A DNA stretch of 26,265 bases from Bacillota bacterium (GTDB lineage: Bacteria > Bacillota > Clostridia > Acetivibrionales > DSM-1351). The notes below the pieces were generated by a model. The model did not search any database. It was not told where the DNA came from and was given only the letters and a program-made list of their open reading frames with translations. Both the position numbers and the translations under genes were made by a program. Below, in pieces: positions 7,208 to 14,659 of this stretch (within the stretch, counting starts at the first letter, position 1; each line of letters starts with the position of its first letter). Location of the stretch: NCBI GenBank assembly GCA_023443515.1, contig JAEZUC010000106.1, positions 1-26,265 on the forward strand, read 5' to 3'.

Positions 7208-8827
7208 ATGTATAAAGTGATTATTGTTGATGATGAAGATTTGGTACGCCAAGGTTTAAAAAAGCACTTTGATTGGAGTGAACATAATATCGAGATAGTT
7301 GCCGATCTTTCTGATGGTCAGAAGGCATTTCAGTTTGTGAAGGACAATCATGTTGATTTGGTGCTTACTGATGTCCTTATGCCTTATATGGATGGAATAA
7401 CATTGGCAAAGAATTTGAGAGAGCTTTATCCGCAGATAAAAATCATATTTATTAGTGGTCATGATGATGTAAGTTACCTGAAAAATGCACTTAAAGTCGA
7501 GGCTGTGGACTATATTCTTAAGTCCATTGATTTGGACGAGCTTAAAGATACGGTTAGCCGAGTGGTAAATACTATGAATACTGAGAAGCAGAGTAAAAAA
7601 ACCATGGCTGATATGGAAAATCTTTTGAATCAGAGTTTTCCACTTTTACAAGAACGTTTTTTTATAACAATGATTCGTGATGCTTTCGAAAATTCAGATA
7701 TAATGAAAGAACGTATAGAATTTTTGAATATTCCACTCAAGGATGAAATGTATTATTGCGTACTGGTAGTGCAAATACAGCGTCTTTACAGCAAGTTTCA
7801 TGCATTATCCGAACGTGAGCGTCAACTTCTTTCCCTTCAGATACAAAACGAATGTAAAGAAGTCGGTAAACAATATAGTGATACCATCTGCTTTGAGAAC
7901 AAACAAGGCGAATACGTTATGATATTGTCCTTGCTAGAAGATGAATATGAAGAAACACTCCTTGAAGTTTCTGAAAATCTTGACAAGCGTCTCAAGGGTG
8001 ATATGAATCTACAGGTATCCATAGGTATAAGTGACAGATTTAAAGGTCTTGAAAATATAAAAACATCTTATGAGAATGCAACTAACGCCATAAGTAAACG
8101 GTATTTACTTGATGACGAACTGACTATTTCTGTCGATAAATATGAAATGGACGAAAGTCTCAAAGAATATAAAGAGAGAGCTGAAAAAAGTCTTCAGGAG
8201 TGTTTAAGCTGTGGTAATACGGAGCAGGTATCAGAGGTTCTTAGTGAGCTTTTTAATATAGTTAGAGAAAAATTTCACCATGATGAAGAGCAGAATTTAA
8301 TGATTTTTTTGCTGCTGCTCCCAACACGAATAGTAACGGATATAAAAATAAACAAAAAAAGTGATTATTCCAACCAACGAATGATTTTAGAGAAATTTTT
8401 GTGCTGTGGGGATTTTGAAGAACAATGTCTTCTGATTCAAAAGCTATATTTTGAGGTGGCAACCCTCATGGGTAGCATGAGTAAAACCTATTCCCATACA
8501 ATTATAAATCAGGTTAGAAAGACTATTGAGGAACGCTTTAAGGAACAGATATCAATAAGTACATTGGCAAAGGATGTTTACTTAACACCCACATATTTGT
8601 GTGTATTGTTTAAGCAAGTTACAGGAACAACAATAAATGATTATTTAACTCTGACCAGGCTTGAGAAAGCAAAGAAGCTTTTATCAGACCCGTACATTAA
8701 ACTGTATGATGTGTGTTATGAGGTGGGCTATTTATCACCAAGTTATTTTTCCCGTCTATTTAAGAAATATGCAGGAATCTCGCCCAGCGAATATAGGAAT
8801 GTTGCAATAGCATCTTCCGAGCAATAG
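7208..8827 (+). CDS. YesN-type response regulator with AraC DNA-binding domain
   Basis: This 539-residue transcription factor is the partner of the kinase encoded next. A receiver domain occupies about residues 1-120, with acidic pocket D9/D10, phospho-acceptor D55 in LVLTDVLMP and lysine K105 in DYILKS. The middle (about 130-420) is the long, poorly conserved linker of YesN proteins. The AraC/XylS double helix-turn-helix lies at about 430-532 (ISTLAKDVYLTPTYLCVLFK and the second motif DVCYEVGYLSPSYFSRLFKK). In Firmicutes, YesN/YesM pairs sit beside and activate LplB/YtcP-type sugar ABC transporters and catabolic genes, and the layout here is the same. It probably activates the operon at 11021-22878 and perhaps the divergent epimerase operon (inference). 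No strong ribosome site precedes the ATG, only TGGGAG about seven bases upstream. Confidence 0.92.
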   Translation: MYKVIIVDDEDLVRQGLKKHFDWSEHNIEIVADLSDGQKAFQFVKDNHVDLVLTDVLMPYMDGITLAKNLRELYPQIKIIFISGHDDVSYLKNALKVEAVDYILKSIDLDELKDTVSRVVNTMNTEKQSKKTMADMENLLNQSFPLLQERFFITMIRDAFENSDIMKERIEFLNIPLKDEMYYCVLVVQIQRLYSKFHALSERERQLLSLQIQNECKEVGKQYSDTICFENKQGEYVMILSLLEDEYEETLLEVSENLDKRLKGDMNLQVSIGISDRFKGLENIKTSYENATNAISKRYLLDDELTISVDKYEMDESLKEYKERAEKSLQECLSCGNTEQVSEVLSELFNIVREKFHHDEEQNLMIFLLLLPTRIVTDIKINKKSDYSNQRMILEKFLCCGDFEEQCLLIQKLYFEVATLMGSMSKTYSHTIINQVRKTIEERFKEQISISTLAKDVYLTPTYLCVLFKQVTGTTINDYLTLTRLEKAKKLLSDPYIKLYDVCYEVGYLSPSYFSRLFKKYAGISPSEYRNVAIASSEQ

Positions 8828-8866
8828 AATTTGCATAAGAAGTCAGTGTATAGAAAGGAAATAGCT

Positions 8867-10669
8867 ATGAATCGAATTAAGTTGCGAGAGAAGATTTCCA
8901 AACGCATCATATACAGTGATAATATGCGCTTATCAAAAAGAGCAATAGCTCTTTTTGCTTTTAGTGTGATTATACCGCTTACAATTATCGTATATTTGTA
9001 TTCCATTCATTCTGCAAATATCATTGAGAATGAGCTTTCAAACAATATGCAATTAGCGGTGAGTCAAATAAAAAACAATTTAGATTACCGGTTTGAACAG
9101 ATTTCTGAGAGTGCACTTTCGATTCTAAGTACAGCATATCCTTACATTAGAAGTGGCAGTACCAGTGTTGAAACTCAGTTAAAAGAATATCAGGAACTGA
9201 AATCTCTGGTTTCAGCTTATGAAGGAAAACATATGATAAGTAAAGTACGGTTATACGTTCCTTCAGGTAAAATTTATGCAAATCAGCAGGAAACATTTTA
9301 TTCTCTGCCGGAGCTTTCAGAGCAATCCGATGAAACACACAAAAGGGGTGTTGTATGGCTCAAAACCTATGGTTCGCGTATTTATGAGGGGAGAGGATTA
9401 TCAAATATTATATCCTGCCGAATGACAATTTCCAGCAAAACCAATTATGATGAAATTGCAAGTATACTTCAACTGGATATAGAAGAGACCAAGCTCAGCA
9501 GAATATTTTCAGCTGGTATAAGCATAGATGAGGAAATTTACCTGGTAGATTCAGACGGAGTTATAATATCCCACCCCAATTCGGAGCTGATTGGCAAAAA
9601 TGGCCTTTCAACTACTGAGCTTAGTACTGTATTGCAGAATAAAACGGGGCATTTGAGCGGAAGTATGAGTCAAGATGCAGATCTTGCGGCATTTTCAAAA
9701 TTGAGTGCAGTGGACTGGTACCTTGTAATGAGGCTACCTGAAACTGCGGTTTACGGCTCTGATGTTTTTTCATTTGATGTTATGCGTGCACTGCTGATTA
9801 TTGCTGTTGTAGCGGTTTTTGTAATCTCACTGATTCTGATATATTCCAGCATTATTGAAAATACCATAAAACGAATAAATAACACTATCATGGTACTTAA
9901 CAATGAGGGTATTGATCAAGTCCATAGTGCTTTTTCACAGAATAATAATAAATCACTTGCATTATTAGAGAATAATGCTAACCAATTGGTTGTTACTATC
10001 AAAAGGTTAATGGAAGAATCATATGAAGCGAAGTTGAAGGCACGTGATTATCAATTAAAAGCTTTACAGGCACAAATAAATCCCCATTTTCTGTACAATA
10101 CTTTAGATGCCATAAAGTGGATGATATTAGAGGATCAAAAGAAAGACAGTATATGGATGATTAACGCATTTTCAAAATATTTTCGCCTAAGCTTGAGTAA
10201 AGGCAGGGATGTTGTTACTCTTCATGATGAATTGGAACTGATTCAGGCATATATAGGTATTATGCAAAAAAGGTTCAGTAATATTACCGCCATAGATATT
10301 AATATAGAAGATAATCTCAAGAAGTGTCTTATTCCTAAACTATCTCTGCAGCCATTAGTTGAAAATGCCCTTAACCATGGAATTCTGCACAAACAAGCCG
10401 GTGACGGTCGACTTGTAATTACCGCAAAAGAGGAAAGCGGTAAATTAGAAATAACTATTAAGGATAATGGTCAAGGAATGAGCCTGGAGCAACTGGAAAG
10501 GCTCTTACACCAAGAAAATAGCAGTACAAAGGGTTATGGACTTGGGAATGTTGACGAGAGACTTAAACTATTCGGAGGGGATGATTGTGGACTCACGGTA
10601 AGCTCAGAGTTGAATGTAGGTACAACTGTTACCCTGTCTTTACCCATGAGATACCTGGAGCAGGAGTGA
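8867..10669 (+). CDS. YesM-type sensor histidine kinase
   Basis: This membrane sensor kinase has 600 residues from the ATG at 8867. That start is chosen over the in-frame TTG at 8831 because an AAAGGA site lies seven bases before the ATG. One transmembrane helix (about residues 26-48) and a second (about 307-330) enclose a roughly 255-residue extracellular sensor domain of the dCACHE type. A HAMP-like segment follows. The His_kinase domain has the phospho-accepting histidine in INPHFLYNT (H407), and the ATPase has an N-box (ENALNHG, about 499-505) and G-box (DNGQGMS, about 533-539). It is separated by 39 bases from the response regulator gene and is co-transcribed with it. It likely senses an extracellular carbohydrate or a ligand-loaded binding protein. 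The true ligand cannot be read from sequence. Confidence 0.92.
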   Translation: MNRIKLREKISKRIIYSDNMRLSKRAIALFAFSVIIPLTIIVYLYSIHSANIIENELSNNMQLAVSQIKNNLDYRFEQISESALSILSTAYPYIRSGSTSVETQLKEYQELKSLVSAYEGKHMISKVRLYVPSGKIYANQQETFYSLPELSEQSDETHKRGVVWLKTYGSRIYEGRGLSNIISCRMTISSKTNYDEIASILQLDIEETKLSRIFSAGISIDEEIYLVDSDGVIISHPNSELIGKNGLSTTELSTVLQNKTGHLSGSMSQDADLAAFSKLSAVDWYLVMRLPETAVYGSDVFSFDVMRALLIIAVVAVFVISLILIYSSIIENTIKRINNTIMVLNNEGIDQVHSAFSQNNNKSLALLENNANQLVVTIKRLMEESYEAKLKARDYQLKALQAQINPHFLYNTLDAIKWMILEDQKKDSIWMINAFSKYFRLSLSKGRDVVTLHDELELIQAYIGIMQKRFSNITAIDINIEDNLKKCLIPKLSLQPLVENALNHGILHKQAGDGRLVITAKEESGKLEITIKDNGQGMSLEQLERLLHQENSSTKGYGLGNVDERLKLFGGDDCGLTVSSELNVGTTVTLSLPMRYLEQE

Positions 10670-10708
10670 ATATAGATCAAATAAACTCTATGGCATTGAA
10701 TAAAGAAA

Positions 10709-10785
10709 AGAACATAGGGACTGGTAGAAAACTATATCTGTAATATATTCTACTTGTCCCTATGTTCTATATTTTGACCTTTTTA
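10709..10785 (+). terminator. Hairpin after the sensor kinase gene, probable terminator
   Basis: AGAACATAGGGAC (10709-10721) pairs perfectly with GTCCCTATGTTCT (10756-10768). GTAGAA (10724-10729) pairs with TTCTAC (10748-10753) above a two-base internal loop. An interrupted T-rich tract follows at 10769-10785. It lies 40 bases past the kinase stop and before the promoter of the transporter operon, so partial or full termination is expected. The T-tract is imperfect, so readthrough is possible. Confidence 0.6.
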
Positions 10786-10890
10786 GTGCTATTTCAATAA
10801 ATTCTGTCACAAAATGTGCATATTTTTATGCAAATATAACAGTTTTGGATAAGAAATCAGAAGATTGAGTCATTCAACTTAGAATATTTG

Positions 10891-10908
10891 TATGCTAATA
10901 TAATAGCA
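10891..10908 (+). promoter_or_regulatory. Promoter -10 of the transporter/catabolic operon inside an inverted repeat
   Basis: A perfect TATAAT (10898-10903) is flanked by ATGCTA (10891-10896) and TAGCAT (10903-10908), which are reverse complements. There is no good -35 at 16-18 bases (the best is TTCAAC at 10872, 20 bases away). A weak -35 is typical of an activator-dependent promoter, fitting control by the YesN-type regulator. The transcript would have a leader of about 110 bases before the ATG at 11021. Confidence 0.5.
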
Positions 10909-10930
10909 TAGATTGAATACAAACTTGCAC

Positions 10931-10942
10931 TGAAAGCTTTCA
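10931..10942. promoter_or_regulatory. 12-bp palindrome in the operon leader, operator-like
   Basis: TGAAAGCTTTCA is a perfect palindrome about 30 bases downstream of the -10. It looks like a catabolite-responsive element missing its central CG (typical cre sites are TGAAAGCGCTTTCA-like, 14 bases), so CcpA binding is uncertain. Another LacI- or AraC-type regulator could use it. The right half extends into CTTTCAAGTC, also found at 6878-6887. Confidence 0.4.
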
Positions 10943-11020
10943 AGTCTATATTCTACACATTTTAAAATGTTCTATTATGTAAAGTTTCTACTGACAGGCA
11001 ATAATCGGAGGAATAATACT

Positions 11021-11989
11021 ATGAAAATCATTGCTTCAAAATCAAAAGCAAAAAATGAAATACAAAAGCATTCTAAATTCGGAGCATATTTGAAAGAGCA
11101 TTATCTCATGTATATAATGCTGCTCCCGGGACTATTCTTTCTGATAGTCTATAAGTTCTTGCCACTGTATGGTATTACAATTGCATTTAAAGATTATAGT
11201 ATTTTTGCAGGTAATAATCCGTTAGATGCAATCGCAAAAAGCGAATGGGTAGGATTGCAGCACTTTGAGAGATTGTTCGCAAGTTCAGCGTTTATCAAAG
11301 TCCTTATAAATACTTTGATTATTAACCTTTACAAGATTGTATTCCTATTCCCGATTCCTATAATGTGTGCGATTTTACTTAACGAAATTCGCAATAAAGT
11401 TTACCGTAAACTGGCACAAACCGCAATATATGTTCCATATTTCTTTTCATGGGTTGTCACGTTTGGTATTTTCTATTCCTTACTGGGAACTTATGGAATT
11501 GTAAACACCGGGTTATCTGCCTTCGGATTTGAAAGGATCAGTTTCTTCTCGGATACAAACGTATTCCGTGGACTGTTAGTCTTTACTGAGGGATGGAAAG
11601 AAGTCGGTTGGAATACAGTCATTTATTTGGCGGCTATCACGGGTATTGACATTTCACTCTATGAAGCGGCTCGAGTGGATGGTGCTTCCAAGCTACGCCA
11701 AATCTGGCATATAACATTGCCGGGAATGGCGTCTACCATAGTATTGATGTTAATTCTAAAGGTAGGGTATATCCTGGATACCGGTTTTGAACAGATTCTC
11801 GTATTCTACAATGCAACAGTATACGATGTGGCGGATGTAATCCAAACTTATGTTTACCGTATGGGTTTGGGTCAATCAGATTTTGCCTTAGGAACTGCAC
11901 TTGGTTTATTTAATTCGGTTGTAGCATTTATCTTAATTGTTGGTGCAAATTCTGTTTGCAAGAGGTTACTTCATAGGAGCATTTGGTAA
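11021..11989 (+). CDS. ABC sugar transporter permease, LplB type
   Basis: This 322-residue integral membrane protein has about six predicted helices. The first follows a cytoplasmic N-terminus (YIMLLPGLFFLIVYKFLPLY). The ABC permease EAA loop, which docks the ATPase, is EAARVDGASKLRQIWHITLP at about residues 220-240. The ATG at 11021 has a CGGAGG site nine bases upstream, so the in-frame ATG at 10967 is not used. It is the first gene of a long operon. LplB-type permeases pair with YtcP-type partners in carbohydrate uptake systems (CUT1-like). No ATPase gene is present in the locus, as is usual for importers that share a multi-task ATPase such as MsmX/MsmK. Confidence 0.92.
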   Translation: MKIIASKSKAKNEIQKHSKFGAYLKEHYLMYIMLLPGLFFLIVYKFLPLYGITIAFKDYSIFAGNNPLDAIAKSEWVGLQHFERLFASSAFIKVLINTLIINLYKIVFLFPIPIMCAILLNEIRNKVYRKLAQTAIYVPYFFSWVVTFGIFYSLLGTYGIVNTGLSAFGFERISFFSDTNVFRGLLVFTEGWKEVGWNTVIYLAAITGIDISLYEAARVDGASKLRQIWHITLPGMASTIVLMLILKVGYILDTGFEQILVFYNATVYDVADVIQTYVYRMGLGQSDFALGTALGLFNSVVAFILIVGANSVCKRLLHRSIW

Positions 11990-12025
11990 TTAACATAAAG
12001 TATATTCTTGTTAGAGGTGAAAACT

Positions 12026-12922
12026 ATGTTTATAAAGAAAAAGAAAACGGGCACTCCGCTGGAAGCAAGTGAGAAGGTTATGATAGTGATTTCCTACATT
12101 ATCATGAGTATACTTGCATTGTGTGCGATACTTCCTATTATGCATGTACTATCGAAGTCATTCAGTAGTGCCTCTGCTGTTACATCGGGTTCTGTATTGT
12201 TTTGGCCGATTGACATACAGTTTGAAACAATGAAATATGTTCTTAAAGAGACTACATTTTTACATTCACTTAAAAATACGATAATTGTAACGGTTGTTGG
12301 TACAATTATCAGTATGGTAGTAACAATTACAACTGCGTACCCGCTATCTAAGCCCTCATTCAAAGGACGTAAAGTATTTATTATGTTATACATTATCAGC
12401 ATGGTGTTCTTCGGTGGAATAATTCCTGCATATATGGTGGTTCGTACCATGGGCATTATTGATACATTTGCTGCGCTGATACTTCCGTTTTTTATAGTCC
12501 ATTTCAATATGTTCATTGTTAAAAATTATTTTGAAGGCTTGCCTGAAAGTATTGAAGAATCAGCGAAAATTGACGGCGCCAGTGATGTAAGAATATTAGT
12601 ATCAATTGTATGTCCAATGTCTACACCTGTATTGGCGACGGTAGCTATGTTATATGCTGTTAATTATTGGAATAACTACTTCCACGCAGTTATGTATACC
12701 AATAGTACTGAAATGCAAACCTTGCAGTTATTTACCTATAATACTATAAGTAATACACAGACAATTGTTGAGCGTCTTGTAGCAGGTAATTACGCAAATG
12801 TTTCAATAGATGGGATTATTTCAGCAGTAGTTGTTCTTTCACTAATACCAATTGTTGCATTATACCCATTGGTTCAGAGATATATGGTTCAAGGTATTAC
12901 TATTGGCTCAGTCAAAGGTTAA
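12026..12922 (+). CDS. ABC sugar transporter permease, YtcP type
   Basis: This 298-residue membrane protein is the second half of the heterodimeric permease. Hydrophobic segments begin with VMIVISYIIMSILALCAILP. The EAA loop is ESAKIDGASDVRILVSIVCP at about residues 184-203, and the C-terminus ends in the family-typical VQGITIGSVKG. The ATG at 12026 is chosen because AGAGGTGA lies six bases upstream. The in-frame TTG at 12008 would put that site inside the gene. The gap to the LplB-type gene is 36 bases. The nature of the solute cannot be read from the permeases. Related systems carry oligogalacturonides, other oligosaccharides or glycosides. Confidence 0.92.
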   Translation: MFIKKKKTGTPLEASEKVMIVISYIIMSILALCAILPIMHVLSKSFSSASAVTSGSVLFWPIDIQFETMKYVLKETTFLHSLKNTIIVTVVGTIISMVVTITTAYPLSKPSFKGRKVFIMLYIISMVFFGGIIPAYMVVRTMGIIDTFAALILPFFIVHFNMFIVKNYFEGLPESIEESAKIDGASDVRILVSIVCPMSTPVLATVAMLYAVNYWNNYFHAVMYTNSTEMQTLQLFTYNTISNTQTIVERLVAGNYANVSIDGIISAVVVLSLIPIVALYPLVQRYMVQGITIGSVKG

Positions 12923-12950
12923 CCAAATTTTATTTTATTCCACATTGTAG

Positions 12951-12971
12951 TTTATCGGGAGAACCGATAAA
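12951..12971 (+). other. Intercistronic hairpin before the binding-protein gene
   Basis: TTTATCGG (12951-12958) pairs with CCGATAAA (12964-12971) around GAGAA. It sits in the 72-base gap between permease and binding-protein genes, 23 bases before the ATG, and has no T-run. It may be a 5' mRNA stabiliser or processing site that raises expression of the binding protein relative to the permeases (inference). Confidence 0.5.
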
Positions 12972-12994
12972 AATAAAAAGGAGGAAGGGAATTT

Positions 12995-14572
12995 ATGAAG
13001 AAGATTTTTGTATTGTTTCTTGCGGTTTTGATGATTGTGTCTAGCTTGGCAGCTTGTGGACAGAGCAGTAATTCCACTCCAAGTAACACTTCAACAGCAG
13101 GTACAGCAACCGGGGCGAAAACTCTGGATGGTGAAAAACCGGAACTTAAGTATCTAGGTTATAATGTCAGTTTTGATCCTAACACTGATAGCATGGCAAA
13201 AGTCTATGAAGAGAAAACTGGTTACAAAGTAAATTACAACGTGCTTCCTGCTGAAAATGCAAACGAGAAGCTCCTTATGGAAGTTGCGTCCGGCGCTGAT
13301 TATGACGTCCTTCAGGTAAGTGTTTCGCAGTTCCAAACCTTACTCTCACAAGGCGCATTGAAGCCTCTTACAGATTTACTTAATCAGTATGGTCAGGACG
13401 TCCTCAAAGGTGTATCAGAAGATTCTTGGAAGGCTACTTCAGGATCCGATGGTAAAATCTATGGTATTCCTTATAAATATCCATACCCAACCGAAGTAAC
13501 AACGTTCCTGGTAGCAAGAATGGACTTGATGAAAGCAGCCGGTATTAATGAACTTCCTACTACGATAGACGAATTCTATAACACCCTTGTTGCCCTTAAA
13601 AAGTTCTATGGAGATAAATATATTCCCTTCACCGGTCCTTTCCGTGCTGCTTCAGAAGCATCGGTTAACTGGGATATACCACAGGTTATAACTTCTGCCT
13701 TTGGTATCTATAACGACTGGATGGTGGATGAAAACGGTAAAGTATTCTATATGACTGAGCATGAGAACTTCCCTAAAATGATGGAATTTATGCAGAAGCT
13801 TTCAAAAGAGGGACTTATAGATCGTGATTGGGCGGTTAACAACTCAACCACGGTAAATGAGAAATTATCTGCAGGAAAAGCAGTAATTGCAGCTTCGACG
13901 CGTGTTGGTGTTGCTGTTACTACTCCAATCATGACAGGAAAAGACGGTCTAGGCCTCAAGAATGAAGATCTTGGCTATATAGGTGCTCTGGCAGGTTCTG
14001 ACGGCACTTGCAAATATATGAAGACTGAGGCAATTAATCAGGTAACCTGTATACTGAAAAGCTCCAAGAAGGCTGAGCATGCTATTAACTGGATGAACAT
14101 TAAACAACAAAATCAGCTCTACTTGAATATAGGTGTTGAAGGTACACACTTTACCTATGATACTGATGGTTCCATCAAACCCATTAACCCTATCTTTGCA
14201 GAAGAACGCGGTAATTCCTACTGGTACCTTAACAGTACTAACGAGGAAGAGTTTGCAAAACAGTGGCCTTCCCGTGTTAGAAAGAGTGATGCTATGTGGG
14301 CTGCCTTCGATGCAGTTACTAACAAAGCAAACAAAGAAACACCAAATATTTTTGTAGATAATACATTCGCATTCATGCCTTCATTGGAGAATTACTCCAA
14401 ATTTAATCAGTCATTATTTAAGGCTACCAGCGACTTCATACTACAGCTGATTGGTGGAACAAAGAAAATTGGTGACCTCAAAACCTTCCAGTCAGACTGG
14501 ACAAACAGTGGTGGAGAGAAGATAAGAACAGAAATGCAAAATTGGTATAATGAGTTCTATGGTAAAAAGTAA
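12995..14572 (+). CDS. ABC transporter extracellular solute-binding lipoprotein
   Basis: The 525-residue product has a lipoprotein signal peptide: KK at the N-terminus, a hydrophobic core, and lipobox LAAC with the lipidated cysteine at residue 21. A low-complexity Ser/Thr/Asn/Gly linker follows to about residue 40. The body (LKYLGYNVSFDPNTDSMAK, ANEKLLMEVASGADYDVLQV, YGIPYKYPYP) is that of a family 1 binding protein of the LplA type, whose length is usually about 500-550. It is membrane-anchored outside the cell and delivers a carbohydrate-like ligand to the two permeases encoded upstream. A strong AGGAGG site precedes it, and hairpins flank the gene on both sides (12951-12971 and 14592-14624). 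The ligand is not deducible by eye. Confidence 0.93.
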   Translation: MKKIFVLFLAVLMIVSSLAACGQSSNSTPSNTSTAGTATGAKTLDGEKPELKYLGYNVSFDPNTDSMAKVYEEKTGYKVNYNVLPAENANEKLLMEVASGADYDVLQVSVSQFQTLLSQGALKPLTDLLNQYGQDVLKGVSEDSWKATSGSDGKIYGIPYKYPYPTEVTTFLVARMDLMKAAGINELPTTIDEFYNTLVALKKFYGDKYIPFTGPFRAASEASVNWDIPQVITSAFGIYNDWMVDENGKVFYMTEHENFPKMMEFMQKLSKEGLIDRDWAVNNSTTVNEKLSAGKAVIAASTRVGVAVTTPIMTGKDGLGLKNEDLGYIGALAGSDGTCKYMKTEAINQVTCILKSSKKAEHAINWMNIKQQNQLYLNIGVEGTHFTYDTDGSIKPINPIFAEERGNSYWYLNSTNEEEFAKQWPSRVRKSDAMWAAFDAVTNKANKETPNIFVDNTFAFMPSLENYSKFNQSLFKATSDFILQLIGGTKKIGDLKTFQSDWTNSGGEKIRTEMQNWYNEFYGKK

Positions 14573-14591
14573 ATATGTAGCTAGTGTATTA

Positions 14592-14624
14592 TTTGTAGCA
14601 GTCCCAATGGGGGGCTGCTACAAA
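14592..14624 (+). other. Strong hairpin after the binding-protein gene (3' stabiliser or attenuator)
   Basis: Bases 14592-14605 pair with 14611-14624 in a 14-bp stem with one T-G wobble and a five-base loop. The sequence after it is A-rich, not T-rich, so it is not a normal Rho-independent terminator. The three FAD oxidoreductase genes downstream have no obvious promoter of their own. A processing or stabilising structure at the 3' end of the binding-protein message, with readthrough, is the best explanation. Confidence 0.65.
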
Positions 14625-14659
14625 ACTAAATAACGAAATATATGATAAGGAGAAAGAAC

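Noticed and set aside
10931..10942. Consensus catabolite-responsive element
   Set aside because: The palindrome is 12 bases and lacks the central CG of cre sites, so I list it only as an unspecified operator-like palindrome.
10967..11020. Longer N-terminus of the first permease from the ATG at 10967
   Set aside because: The CGGAGG at 11006-11011 lies inside that extension and fits the ATG at 11021. The added 18 residues are not typical of the family.
12094..12516. 140-residue minus-strand open frame inside the second permease gene
   Set aside because: It mirrors a membrane protein gene with a clear EAA motif. Hydrophobic composition on both strands is expected and there is no ribosome site.
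14592..14624. Intrinsic terminator after the binding-protein gene
   Set aside because: No T-run follows the hairpin, and the genes downstream share operon spacing with no visible promoter.
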